This document shows positions 28,574 through 37,148 of a stretch of 64,000 nt of DNA, piece after piece. The position numbers and the translations under genes are program-made. Numbering within the stretch: position 1 is the stretch's first letter; each line of letters opens with the position of its first letter. Below the pieces are notes generated by a model, which worked only from the letters and a program-made list of their open reading frames with translations, did no database searches and had not been told where the DNA came from. Source of the stretch: Roseomonas sp. (GTDB taxonomy: Bacteria > Pseudomonadota > Alphaproteobacteria > Acetobacterales > Acetobacteraceae); contig JADCFX010000035.1 of NCBI GenBank assembly GCA_020249285.1, positions 62,001 to 126,000 on the forward strand, written 5' to 3'.

Positions 28574-30331
28574 ATGTGCGGCATAGCAGGGCTTGCGCTC
28601 CGCGCCGGCGTTTCACCCTCCGCCACAGTGCTGGAGGCTTTGACGCGCGCGCTGGCGCATCGCGGGCCGGATGGCGTGGGGCATCATGTGTCCGGCAATG
28701 TCGCACTCGCCCAAGCCCGCCTTGCGATCATAGATCTTGCGACCGGCGATCAACCATTCTTCGCCGGCGCCGCCGCCTTGGTCGCCAATGGCGAGATCTA
28801 TAATTACCGCGAATTGCGCAGCGATCACGCGCTGCCTGCCGCCACGGCTTCGGATTGCGAACCGCCCTTGCATTTATACCGCCGGGACAGCGCGGGCTTC
28901 GCTCAATTGCTGCGCGGCATGTATGGCATTGCGATCCATGATCGCGCTGCGCGGCATGTGCTGCTGGCGCGTGACCCCTTCGGCATCAAGCCGCTCTATA
29001 TCGCCGAAATCCCCGATGGCATCGCCTTTGCCTCCGAACCACAGGCGCTGATCGCCGCTGGCTTGGTCACGCCACAGCTTCATCGCCCCGCTTTGCATGA
29101 ATTGCTGCAAGTGCAGTTCACCAGCGGGCCAGAGACGATCTTCCAAGGCATTAGTCGTGTCCTGCCCGGTGAGACCATCACCATCGCCGATGGTCGCATC
29201 ATCGCACGCGAAAGGCGCGCTGCCTTGCCAGCGGAAGGCCCCGAAATCATCTCGGAAGAAGCCGCCCTCGCGCGGTTGGATGCGGCGCTGATGGAAAGCG
29301 TTGATCTGCATCAGCGGAGCGATGTGCCTTATGGCATGTTCCTTTCTGGTGGGACGGATTCAGCCGCCGTATTGGCCGCCATGGCGCGCGTCAATACCGC
29401 ACCCGTTCTGGCCTTCACAGCGGGCTTTGATGTGGCAGGTGCTGCCGATGAACGCGAAGCTGCTGCCAAGGCCGCCGCCGCCGCCGGGGCGCGCCACGTT
29501 CGCGTGAATGTCACGCGTGAGATGGTCTGGCGGCATTTGCCGGAAATCATCGCCTGCATGGATGATCCCGCCGCTGATTACGCCATCATCCCCACCTGGT
29601 TCCTGGCCCGCGCTGCGCGGCAGGAAGTGAAGGTGGTGCTTTCCGGCGAAGGTGGCGATGAGCTGTTTGGCGGCTATGGCCGCTACCGCGCCGCGATGCG
29701 CCCCTGGTGGCTGGGTGGTAAAACCATGCGCGGCCATGGCGCTTTTGATCGGCTGGATGTGCTGCGCGAATCCCTCACCGGCTGGCGCGATGGCATTGCC
29801 GCCGCGGAAGCCGCAGCCGCACTGCCGGGGCGATCCCGCCTGCAAATCGCGCAAGCGACCGATTGCGCCGATTGGTTGGCGCATGATTTGTTAATCAAGC
29901 TTGATCGCTGCCTGATGGCGCATGGGGTTGAAGGCCGCACGCCCTTCCTTGATCCCGGCATGGCCGCTGCCGCCTTTCGCCTGCCGGACAAGCTGAAAAT
30001 TCGTGATGGGCGCGGGAAATACCTGCTGCGCCGATGGCTCGCGAAGAATTTTCCAGCCAGCGAGCCCTTCCGCGGCAAGCAGGGCTTTACCGTGCCGGTG
30101 GGCGCCTGGATCGCAGATGTGGCGGATAAGCTGGCACCGTTGGTGGCGCGCCAGCCAGGCGTTGCGGAAATTGCCAAGCCTGATCGCATCCTGTCGCTGT
30201 TTCGCGCGGCGGGCGGCAAGCGTGAGGGTTTCGCCGCCTGGCATTTGCTGTTCTATGCGCTATGGCATCGGCGCCATATTCAAGGCGCTGCGCCCGCGGG
30301 CGATGTATTCGAAACCCTTTCCCAAAAGTGA
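28574..30331 (+). CDS. asnB: Glutamine-hydrolysing asparagine synthetase-type amidotransferase
   Basis: 585 residues. Cys2 of MCGIAG is the Ntn nucleophile that releases ammonia from glutamine; ANGEIYNYRELR is the glutaminase core. The synthetase domain has the PP-loop LSGGTDSAA (near residue 258) and the C-terminal HGVEGRTPFLD. It makes asparagine from aspartate and ATP, or amidates another carboxyl group. It starts 5 bp after a glycosyltransferase gene in the same unit; AsnB-like enzymes in sugar clusters sometimes modify glycans, so a role beyond asparagine supply is possible. Confidence 0.92.
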   Translation: MCGIAGLALRAGVSPSATVLEALTRALAHRGPDGVGHHVSGNVALAQARLAIIDLATGDQPFFAGAAALVANGEIYNYRELRSDHALPAATASDCEPPLHLYRRDSAGFAQLLRGMYGIAIHDRAARHVLLARDPFGIKPLYIAEIPDGIAFASEPQALIAAGLVTPQLHRPALHELLQVQFTSGPETIFQGISRVLPGETITIADGRIIARERRAALPAEGPEIISEEAALARLDAALMESVDLHQRSDVPYGMFLSGGTDSAAVLAAMARVNTAPVLAFTAGFDVAGAADEREAAAKAAAAAGARHVRVNVTREMVWRHLPEIIACMDDPAADYAIIPTWFLARAARQEVKVVLSGEGGDELFGGYGRYRAAMRPWWLGGKTMRGHGAFDRLDVLRESLTGWRDGIAAAEAAAALPGRSRLQIAQATDCADWLAHDLLIKLDRCLMAHGVEGRTPFLDPGMAAAAFRLPDKLKIRDGRGKYLLRRWLAKNFPASEPFRGKQGFTVPVGAWIADVADKLAPLVARQPGVAEIAKPDRILSLFRAAGGKREGFAAWHLLFYALWHRRHIQGAAPAGDVFETLSQK

Positions 30332-30345
30332 TGACAGGAAAACCC

Positions 30346-31173
30346 ATGGCGAAACGCGGCACGGCGCAGCAGGCTCTTCGCATCGCGACCTGGAACATCA
30401 ATAGCGTGCGGCTACGCTTGCCCTTGCTGCAAAAGCTGATCGGCGATCTGGCGCCCGATGTGATCTGCCTACAGGAAACCAAATGCCCGGATGAGGCGTT
30501 TCCCCATGAAGGCATCGCCGCCCTTGGCTTCACGCATCGCCTGGTGCGCGGCATGAAGGGCTATAATGGCGTCGCGGTGCTTTCCCGCCTGCCGATCAGC
30601 TTGCGCGAAGATGATCCCGATTGGTGCGCCAAGGGTGATTGCCGGCATTTGGGCGTGATGCTGGATGCGCCAGGTGGCCCCATTGAACTGCATAATTTCT
30701 ACGTGCCCGCCGGCGGCGATGTTCCGGACCGCGCAGCCAATCCGAAATTCGGCCATAAGCTTGATTTTGTCGCCGAAGCCACGCGCTGGTTTGCGGGCCG
30801 AGGCGCGCGCCGCGCCGTGCTGGTGGGCGATTTGAACATCGCGCCGCTGGAACATGATGTATGGTCGCATAAGCAATTATTGGATGTGGTGTCGCACACA
30901 CCAATCGAAGTTGAAGGGCTTTTGGGCTGGCAGAAGGCAGCCGGCTGGCATGACGCGCTGCGCCATTTCGTGCCGGAAGATCAGAAGCTCTACACTTGGT
31001 GGTCCTATCGCGCGCGCGATTGGCGCGCGGCGGATCGTGGCCGGCGTCTGGATCATGTTTGGGTCAGTGATGACCTGGCGGGTGGGCTCATGCGCCATAT
31101 GGTGCTGAAGGATGCGCGGGATTGGCCGCAGGCGTCGGACCATGTGCCGGTGCTGGTGGAGTTTCAGCCATGA
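30346..31173 (+). CDS. xth: Exodeoxyribonuclease III (AP endonuclease family)
   Basis: 275 residues of the EEP fold. Motifs: LRIATWNINSVRLRL, VICLQETKCPDEAFP (metal Glu), GYNGVAVLSR, VLVGDLNIAP, and the terminal RRLDHVWVS with ASDHVPV. It cuts abasic sites and trims 3' ends in base-excision repair. The ATG at 30346 was chosen; ATG at 30331, overlapping the asnB stop, would add five residues. The stop overlaps the next start (ATGA). Confidence 0.93.
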   Translation: MAKRGTAQQALRIATWNINSVRLRLPLLQKLIGDLAPDVICLQETKCPDEAFPHEGIAALGFTHRLVRGMKGYNGVAVLSRLPISLREDDPDWCAKGDCRHLGVMLDAPGGPIELHNFYVPAGGDVPDRAANPKFGHKLDFVAEATRWFAGRGARRAVLVGDLNIAPLEHDVWSHKQLLDVVSHTPIEVEGLLGWQKAAGWHDALRHFVPEDQKLYTWWSYRARDWRAADRGRRLDHVWVSDDLAGGLMRHMVLKDARDWPQASDHVPVLVEFQP

Positions 31174-31541
31174 AGCGCCGCTTTTTCCTGCTGGCCCTGC
31201 TGCCGGCTGCCTGCGCGCAGCCGAACCAGGCCCCGCCCGTGACCACCGCGCCCCCGGTGGAGGAACCCGAACAGGTTTTCGCCCCCGGCCCCATCGCCTG
31301 GGATAGGCTGAACGAAGACCAGAAGCGCCGCGCGCGGGAAGCCATGCGGCGGCTTGGGTATGACACTTCGAGTGAGGAGGCCGTCATCCGCCAATGGAAC
31401 GCCCTGCCGCCGGCCAAGCAGCGCTTCGCTATCCGTCGCCCGCCGCCGCCCCCACGGCCAAGCACTGCATCACGGCCCGCGTCGCGTCCCGCATCACGCC
31501 CGGCAACCGCTTCACCGCGCCCCCCCGCGCCGCCGCGCTAA
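31170..31541 (+). CDS. Small putative lipoprotein with Pro/Ala/Ser/Arg-rich tail
   Basis: 123 residues, family not recognised. The N-terminus MKRRFFLLALLPAAC fits a lipobox (LPAAC) with lipidation at Cys15. A central helical part (WDRLNEDQKRRAREAMRRLG) is followed by a low-complexity tail of Pro with SRPA repeats. It overlaps the exonuclease stop by 4 bp. No function can be assigned. Confidence 0.65.
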   Translation: MKRRFFLLALLPAACAQPNQAPPVTTAPPVEEPEQVFAPGPIAWDRLNEDQKRRAREAMRRLGYDTSSEEAVIRQWNALPPAKQRFAIRRPPPPPRPSTASRPASRPASRPATASPRPPAPPR

Positions 31542-31612
31542 GCCGTGCCCTGGGAGGGCGGATAATGCTTGTAACAGGCCACGAAAATGGGCTTTTGCTG
31601 CGCCGCACATGC

Positions 31613-31641
31613 TTGACAGTGGCAGCCCCCCCCCGTAAAGC
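31613..31641 (+). promoter_or_regulatory. Candidate sigma-70 promoter of the F0 ATP synthase operon
   Basis: A perfect TTGACA (31613-31618) is followed by a 17-bp spacer that includes nine consecutive C and by TAAAGC (31636-31641). It lies 40 bp upstream of the atpI start in a 139-bp intergenic gap. The -35 is ideal; the -10 matches 3 of 6. Confidence 0.5.
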
Positions 31642-31680
31642 CCCGACGCCTTCTGGCGATGTGCGCCTGGGGAGCAAAAG

Positions 31681-31977
31681 GTGACTAACCAGCCAGACCT
31701 TCATGAACGGTTAAGGCAAGCACGGGCTCGCGAAGGGCTTGAAATTGGCCCGAACGGCCAAAAAGGCTTGCCGACAGGTCCATGGGGAATCGGGCTGCGT
31801 GCAGGGGTAGAGGTTGTCTCGGCCCTTGTGGTTGGGATTGGCATCGGGTGGGCACTCGATCGCTGGCTCGGCACTTGGCCTTGGCTCTTCCTCGTGTTTT
31901 TCGTCATGGGCAGCGTCGCCGGGGTGTTGAATGTGTATCGCCTTTTCAACCCGCGTCGTCGTTCGCGCGTGACATGA
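31681..31977 (+). CDS. atpI: ATP synthase protein I (AtpI)
   Basis: 98 residues. After a charged N-terminus come two membrane helices (GLRAGVEVVSALVVGIGIGWALD and a second through FLVFFVMGSVAGVLNVYRLF), the AtpI/UncI pattern. It assists c-ring assembly or Mg2+ handling and is not a structural subunit. GTG start. First gene of the F0 operon. Confidence 0.9.
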   Translation: MTNQPDLHERLRQARAREGLEIGPNGQKGLPTGPWGIGLRAGVEVVSALVVGIGIGWALDRWLGTWPWLFLVFFVMGSVAGVLNVYRLFNPRRRSRVT

Positions 31978-31999
31978 TCTGAGAGACGAGGGGTTGCCG

Positions 32000-32755
32000 G
32001 TGGCAAAGGAAGGCAAGACGATTGACGCGCTGAGTCAGTTCGAATTGACGCCCTTTTTGGGCTTCTTCGGGCAGTCTATCGGTTTCAGCCAGTCCAACGC
32101 ATTCATGCTATTGGCCCTTGGTCTTACCACTGGCTTTATTTTGATGGCAGCTGCCCGGGGTGCTATGGTGCCGGGGCGCCTCCAATCGCTCGGCGAAGCC
32201 AGTTACGAATTCATCCACGGAATGGTGACCGAACAGATCGGTGATGAAGGCAAGAAGTATTTTCCCTTCGTCTTCGCCATTTTCATGTTTGTGCTGTTTG
32301 GCAATTTGCTTGGCTTGCTGCCCTATGCCTTCACCTTCACTTCCCACATCGCCGTCACCCTGACGCTGGCGGTGATAGTGTTTGTGACCGTGACGGTGAT
32401 TGCGCTGATGCGCCACGGCATGCATTTCTTCAGCTACTTCTTCCCGGAAGGCGCGCCTGTGTGGCTGGCGCCGATCATCATCCCGGTTGAGGTGATTTCC
32501 TATTTCTCCCGCGTGGTCAGTCTTTCCGTCCGCCTTTTTGCGAATATGGTGGCGGGGCACGTGATGCTGAAGGTGTTTGCGACCTTCGTGGTCCTGCTGG
32601 GCAGCCTTGGCGCGGTTGGTCCCTTCGTTGCGGTGTTACCCCTTAGCGTGAACATCGCCCTCGTTGGGTTTGAGTTCCTGGTGGCTTTCCTCCAGGCCTA
32701 TGTGTTCGCCATTCTGACGAGCATCTATCTCCACGACGCGGTGCATCTGCACTGA
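32000..32755 (+). CDS. atpB: F0 ATP synthase subunit a
   Basis: 251 residues, polytopic. The proton-channel helix holds the essential arginine in SLSVRLFANMVAGHVML, and the C-terminal helix has FEFLVAFLQAYVFAILTSIYL. It forms the two half-channels against the c-ring. The GTG at 32000 sits 6 bp after a GAGGGG ribosome site; a TTG at 31994 would add two residues but is too close to that site. Confidence 0.96.
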   Translation: MAKEGKTIDALSQFELTPFLGFFGQSIGFSQSNAFMLLALGLTTGFILMAAARGAMVPGRLQSLGEASYEFIHGMVTEQIGDEGKKYFPFVFAIFMFVLFGNLLGLLPYAFTFTSHIAVTLTLAVIVFVTVTVIALMRHGMHFFSYFFPEGAPVWLAPIIIPVEVISYFSRVVSLSVRLFANMVAGHVMLKVFATFVVLLGSLGAVGPFVAVLPLSVNIALVGFEFLVAFLQAYVFAILTSIYLHDAVHLH

Positions 32756-32809
32756 TGGGCGTTGGGTCGTTTTCGGAAATCTGTTAAAGTCAAACGGAAG
32801 GAATGTGTC

Positions 32810-33034
32810 ATGGAAGTTGCTGCTGCGAAGGCCCTTGGTGCCGGTATTGCCGTTATCGCGCTGTTCGGTGTGGGTCTCGGGATCGGCAATATCTTCTCCG
32901 CGCTGATCACCAGCGTGGCGCGTAACCCGGGTGCCCGCGATGCGGTCTTCCCGATCGGCATTCTGGGCTTTGCGCTCACGGAAGCGGTTGCGCTTTTTGC
33001 GCTGCTGATCGCCTTCCTGATTCTCTTCGCTTGA
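32810..33034 (+). CDS. atpE: F0 ATP synthase subunit c
   Basis: 74 residues in a two-helix hairpin. Helix 1 has the packing motif GVGLGIG (20-26); the polar loop is ARNP (37-40); helix 2 carries the proton-binding Glu58 in [15 protein letters not shown]. The ATG at 32810 follows GGAAGGA. Monomer of the rotor ring. Confidence 0.97.
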   Translation: MEVAAAKALGAGIAVIALFGVGLGIGNIFSALITSVARNPGARDAVFPIGILGFALTEAVALFALLIAFLILFA

Positions 33035-33139
33035 TGGCTGGCGCCCCGCATCCTTTCGGGGACGGGGCGGGTTGGTTTCGGGGCAGGCTGCTTGCCGCGC
33101 CCTGTTCTGACATATTTTGGGCCGCGAGAGGGTAATCCG

Positions 33140-33742
33140 ATGCGCCGAATACTGCTTGCAATGACGCTAAGCGCCATGCCTGCACTTGCCTGGGCTGCCA
33201 GTTCCGCCGGCGGCCCGCCGGTGGAAGGGATGCCGCAGCTTGCCTTTGGCCATCCGGTCCAGGGGCCTTTGCTGATCGGCCAGGTTGTTTGGCAGGTCAT
33301 CATCTTTTTTGCGCTGTTCATGCTGATGGCTTTCGTCGCCCTGCCAAGGCTTGGCGCGGTGATCGAAAATCGTCGCCAGCGCATTGAAGGTGATCTGGAT
33401 GCCGCCCGCGCGGCTATGCAATCCGCCGAAGCGGCCATTGCTGCGCAGCGTGAAGCAACGCAGACGGCACGTGCTGAAGCGCAAGCGGCAGTGAATGCCG
33501 CGATGCAAGCCGCCCAGCAGGAAATGGATGCGAAGGCTGAAGCGCTGAATGCTGCGCTTGCCAAGCAGGTGGCCGATGCGGAAGCCCGCATTGATCAGGG
33601 CCGCAAGGCGGCCCTTGGGGCGGTTCAGCAGGTGGCGTCTGATACGGTTGGCGCGCTGCTTGCCAAGCTTGGCGCCTCTGCGGATGCCGGCAAGGTTCAG
33701 GCAGCGGTGCAGGACCAGGCCAGAGCTAGGGGGATTGCCTGA
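33140..33742 (+). CDS. atpF': F0 ATP synthase subunit b' (second stalk subunit)
   Basis: 200 residues. An N-terminal hydrophobic leader is followed by one membrane helix (VVWQVIIFFALFMLMAFVAL, ~68-87) and a long Ala/Gln/Glu-rich coiled coil. Having both b' and b is typical of photosynthetic bacteria and alphaproteobacteria. The stop overlaps the atpF start by one base. Confidence 0.93.
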   Translation: MRRILLAMTLSAMPALAWAASSAGGPPVEGMPQLAFGHPVQGPLLIGQVVWQVIIFFALFMLMAFVALPRLGAVIENRRQRIEGDLDAARAAMQSAEAAIAAQREATQTARAEAQAAVNAAMQAAQQEMDAKAEALNAALAKQVADAEARIDQGRKAALGAVQQVASDTVGALLAKLGASADAGKVQAAVQDQARARGIA

Positions 33743-34248
33743 TGGAAACCGGTGGTTCTTTCATGGCTGACCCAAAATTTTGGGTGGCGGTTTCCTTTGT
33801 GCTGTTCTTTGTTTTGCTTGGCAGCAAGCTTTGGAAGGCTGGTACGGGTGCGCTCGATTCCCGCGCGGATGGCATCAGCAAGCGGATTGAGGAAGCCAAT
33901 AAACTTCGCCAGGAAGCTGAAGCCAAACTCAAGGAAGCCGAAGCCACCCGTGCGGCCGCGGTGAAGGAGGCGGGCGAACTATTGGAGCGCGCCAAGACCG
34001 AGGCAGCGCGAATCGTGGCCACCGCGGCAGCGGAAGCTGAGACCTCGGCGGAACGGCGGAAGCAGCTTGCCTTGCAGCGTATCGCCGCGGCTGAAGCCAG
34101 CGCCATTGCTGACGTGCGCAATACTGCCGCTGATATCGCCACCGCCGCGACGCGCGCGGTATTGGCTGAAACCATGGATGCCGCCGCCGATGGCGCCATG
34201 ATTGACCGCAGCCTTGCGGATTTGCCGCGCGCCTTGCGCGTCGCCTGA
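33742..34248 (+). CDS. atpF: F0 ATP synthase subunit b
   Basis: 168 residues: one membrane helix near the start (FWVAVSFVLFFVLLGSKLW) and a coiled coil rich in Ala, Glu and Lys. It forms the peripheral stalk with b'. Last gene of the F0 operon; the F1 genes are not in this window, as expected for alphaproteobacteria where they form a separate operon. Confidence 0.94.
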   Translation: METGGSFMADPKFWVAVSFVLFFVLLGSKLWKAGTGALDSRADGISKRIEEANKLRQEAEAKLKEAEATRAAAVKEAGELLERAKTEAARIVATAAAEAETSAERRKQLALQRIAAAEASAIADVRNTAADIATAATRAVLAETMDAAADGAMIDRSLADLPRALRVA

Positions 34249-34267
34249 TTTTGGCGCGCCATAATTC

Positions 34268-34300
34268 AGGCCCCCTTCCGCCAGGAAACGGGGCCTTTTT
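34268..34300 (+). terminator. Rho-independent terminator after the atp operon
   Basis: Stem AGGCCCC (34268-34274) pairs with GGGGCCT (34290-34296), followed by a run of T. It lies 20 bp after the atpF stop. Confidence 0.85.
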
Positions 34301-34378
34301 CATGGCTGCGTGAAGCCTCTTTCGTTGCCGGCGCAAAGAAAGTAACCTTTCGCCCATTCTACCAATGGGAGATGCTTC

Positions 34379-35953
34379 ATGTTGCGCCGCCTGACCCTTG
34401 CCGCCGCTTTGCTGGCCGGTTCCGCCTTGTCTGCCCAAGCCAATAATTTCCGCTGGGCCAATGATGGCGATGTCAATTCCATGGACCCCTATACGCGGCA
34501 GGAAACCTTCCTGCTCGCCTTCGGGTCCAATTTCTACGAACCGCTGGTCCGCCGCGATCATGAAGGCAAGGTGGAAGCCGCACTTGCCGAACGCTGGGAA
34601 CAGCCGCAGCCGAATGTTTGGCGCTTTCATCTGCGCCGCAATGTGAAATTCTCGGATGGTACGCCCTTCACCGCCGATGATGTGGTGTTCAGCGTGCAAC
34701 GTGCACGCGCGCCCGGTTCCAATATCCAAGGCGTGCTCGCTTCCGTGAAGGAAGTGCGCAAGATTGATGATCACACGGTGGATTTCGAAACCACCGTGCC
34801 CAATCCGATTCTGCTGCAGGAAATCACCAATTGGGGCATGTTCAGCCGCGCCTGGGCGGAAAAGAATAACGCCACGCGCCCTGCGGATTTGACGACACGC
34901 GCGGAAAATTTTGCCACGCGCAACGCCATGGGTACCGGCCCCTTCATCCTGGTTTCGCGTGAGCCTGACCGTCGCACAGTTGTCGCCCCCAATCCCAATT
35001 GGTGGGACAAGCCCGTTCATAATCTGACGCGCGCGGAACTCAACATCATTTCCAATGACGCAACGCGCGTGGCCGCGCTGCTCTCGGGAGAGATGGATTT
35101 TGTCTATACCGTGCCGCCGCAGGATGTGGACCGGATTTCACGTGCGCCAGGCGTGCGTATCGTGCAGGGGCCGGAATTGCGGACCATCTATTTGGGCATG
35201 GATCAGATGCGCCCGCAGCTCCTGAAATCCGATGTGCAGGGCAAGAACCCCTTCCAGGATGTGCGCGTGCGCCGCGCCATGCAATTGGCGATAGACACCA
35301 CCGCCATTCAGCGCAGCGTGATGCGCGGCCAATCTCGCCCAACCAATCTGATCTATGGCCCGGGCGTGAATGGCTTCCGTGAGGAGGATGATCAGCGCCC
35401 GCGACTTGATCTGAACGAAGCGCGCCGGCTGCTGACGGAAGCGGGCTATCCGAATGGCTTTGGCGTGACGCTGGATTGCCCGAATGATCGCTATGTGAAT
35501 GATGAGGCGATCTGCACCGCCGTTGTCGCCATGCTGGCGCGCATCAATATCCGCGTGACGTTGAACGCGCAGACCCGCGCGCGCTTCTTCGCCGAGGTGA
35601 ATGCGCCTGGCTACAATACCAGCTTTTATCTGTTGGGTTGGACGCCGGCGACATCGGATGCGCATAACGCGCTGTTCAACCTAGCCGGGACGCGTGATGG
35701 CTCGCGCGGCATTTTCAACAATGGCGGCTATTCCAGCCCGCGTTTGGATGAATTGATCAGCCGGATCGCGGTGGAAACGAACCAGGCCGCGCGCCAGGGG
35801 CTGATCACGGAAGCGGGCAAGGTCATCCAGAATGATGTCGGCTATATTCCGCTGCATCAGCAGCAAATTGTCTGGGCCGTGCGCCAAGGCTGGAATGTGG
35901 TGCAGACGGCGGATAACTACATCCAGCTGCGCTTTGTGCGTCAGGGGCAGTAG
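34379..35953 (+). CDS. ABC transporter substrate-binding protein, family 5
   Basis: 524 residues with a Sec signal (MLRRLTLAAALLAGSALSAQA). SBP_bac_5 features: NDGDVNSMDPYTRQETF, LRRNVKFSDGTPFTADDVVF, GTGPFILVSREP and EARRLLTEAGYPNG. It binds peptides or related solutes in the periplasm. No permease genes are adjacent; the next genes are two amidohydrolases and a Rieske protein, which may use whatever it imports. A large hairpin follows the stop, so co-transcription with them is uncertain. Confidence 0.9.
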   Translation: MLRRLTLAAALLAGSALSAQANNFRWANDGDVNSMDPYTRQETFLLAFGSNFYEPLVRRDHEGKVEAALAERWEQPQPNVWRFHLRRNVKFSDGTPFTADDVVFSVQRARAPGSNIQGVLASVKEVRKIDDHTVDFETTVPNPILLQEITNWGMFSRAWAEKNNATRPADLTTRAENFATRNAMGTGPFILVSREPDRRTVVAPNPNWWDKPVHNLTRAELNIISNDATRVAALLSGEMDFVYTVPPQDVDRISRAPGVRIVQGPELRTIYLGMDQMRPQLLKSDVQGKNPFQDVRVRRAMQLAIDTTAIQRSVMRGQSRPTNLIYGPGVNGFREEDDQRPRLDLNEARRLLTEAGYPNGFGVTLDCPNDRYVNDEAICTAVVAMLARINIRVTLNAQTRARFFAEVNAPGYNTSFYLLGWTPATSDAHNALFNLAGTRDGSRGIFNNGGYSSPRLDELISRIAVETNQAARQGLITEAGKVIQNDVGYIPLHQQQIVWAVRQGWNVVQTADNYIQLRFVRQGQ

Positions 35954-36000
35954 GGCCTGAGGCAAAACCCCGCCCGGTGATCGCCGGGCGGGTCAGGCCC
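35953..36000 (+). terminator. Two-tier hairpin after the solute-binding protein gene
   Basis: Outer arms GGGCCTGA (35953-35960) and TCAGGCCC (35993-36000) enclose an inner 9-bp stem CCCGCCCGG/CCGGGCGGG (35969-35977/35984-35992). There is no T run, so it may act as an RNA 3'-end stabiliser or a weak terminator rather than a classic intrinsic terminator. Confidence 0.6.
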
Positions 36001-36086
36001 CAGGCGGCCCCATTGATCCACCCCGGAAAAGGGAGGATGCTCGGTCCGCGCTATGCTTGAGAGAAAAGAAAAGCGCAGGAGGAACC

Positions 36087-37148
36087 GTGACCGAAGCGGC
36101 AATAGATTGCGATCTGCATCCGGGCCTGCCCTCCATGGCAAGCCTGTTCCCCTATATGGATCAGCATTGGCGGACCAGCCTGAAGGAACGCGGCGTCTCC
36201 CAGCTTGAAAGCGCTTCCTGGCCGCCCGCCGCCCCTTCCACCGTGCGCGCAGATTGGCGCGGCCCGAAGGGTGAAGCGCCCTGCACGCTGGCCACGCTGC
36301 AAGCGCAAGTGTTGGATCGTTGGGGGGTCGGCACCGGCATCCTGAACCCGCTTTTCCCGGCGCAGCTTCCCTTCAGCCGAGACCTCTCGGCCGCCTTTGC
36401 GCGCGCGGTGAATGATTGGATCCGCGCCGAGTGGCTGGAAGGCGATAAGCGCCTGCGCGCTTCCATCCTGCTGCCTAATGCCATTGAGGAATCCGTGGCC
36501 GAAATCGAACGCCTGGCGCCGGATAATCGCTTTGTGCAGGCCATGACGCTCTGCATGGGGGAAATCCCGCTGGGTCGGCGCGAATGGTGGCCAGTCTATG
36601 AGGCGCTGTCCCGCCATGACATGCCGCTTGCCATCCATGCCGGCAGCAATTGGCGCCACCCCGTCACCTCGGTCGGCTGGCCTTCCTATTATCTTGAGGA
36701 ATACACAGCGAATTCGATGGGGTTTCAAGCATCACTTGCCTCCCTGATCACGGAAGGCGTCTTTGTCAAATTCCCGAAGCTTAAGGTCGTGCTGCTGGAA
36801 AGCGGCGTGTCCTGGCTGCCGTCTTTCCTGTGGCGGTTGGTGAAATCCTGGAAGGGCGTGCGCTTTGAAGTGCCCTGGCTGGATCGCCCGCCATCGGAAT
36901 ATGTGCGCGACCATGTGCGGCTTTCCATGCGCCCCTTGGATGTGCCGGAAGAAGCCACCACCATGGCGCGGCTGGTGGATCATTTGGGGTCGGATGATCT
37001 GCTGCTTTGGTCTTCCGATTGGCCGCATGCGCATTTTGAAGGGGACGCGCGCATCCCGGGTGGGCTTGATCCTGCCCTGCTCTCGAAAATCATGGTGGAT
37101 AATCCACGCGCGACGTATAAGCGCCTCCGGGAAGGAGCCCTCGCATGA
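36087..37148 (+). CDS. Amidohydrolase family 2 (ACMSD-like metal-dependent hydrolase/decarboxylase), first of a pair
   Basis: 353 residues, TIM-barrel amidohydrolase. Metal-site motifs: DCDLHPG near the N-terminus, a histidine in PLAIHAGS, and the late Asp in WSSDWPHAHFEG. The family holds hydrolases and non-oxidative decarboxylases of aromatic or cyclic acids. The GTG at 36087 is preceded by AGGAGG. It overlaps the second amidohydrolase by 4 bp. The pair share a core (GWPSYYLEE / GWPSFYVEE, PPSEYVRDHV / APSEYMREHV), so they are paralogues. Substrate unknown. Confidence 0.88.
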   Translation: MTEAAIDCDLHPGLPSMASLFPYMDQHWRTSLKERGVSQLESASWPPAAPSTVRADWRGPKGEAPCTLATLQAQVLDRWGVGTGILNPLFPAQLPFSRDLSAAFARAVNDWIRAEWLEGDKRLRASILLPNAIEESVAEIERLAPDNRFVQAMTLCMGEIPLGRREWWPVYEALSRHDMPLAIHAGSNWRHPVTSVGWPSYYLEEYTANSMGFQASLASLITEGVFVKFPKLKVVLLESGVSWLPSFLWRLVKSWKGVRFEVPWLDRPPSEYVRDHVRLSMRPLDVPEEATTMARLVDHLGSDDLLLWSSDWPHAHFEGDARIPGGLDPALLSKIMVDNPRATYKRLREGALA

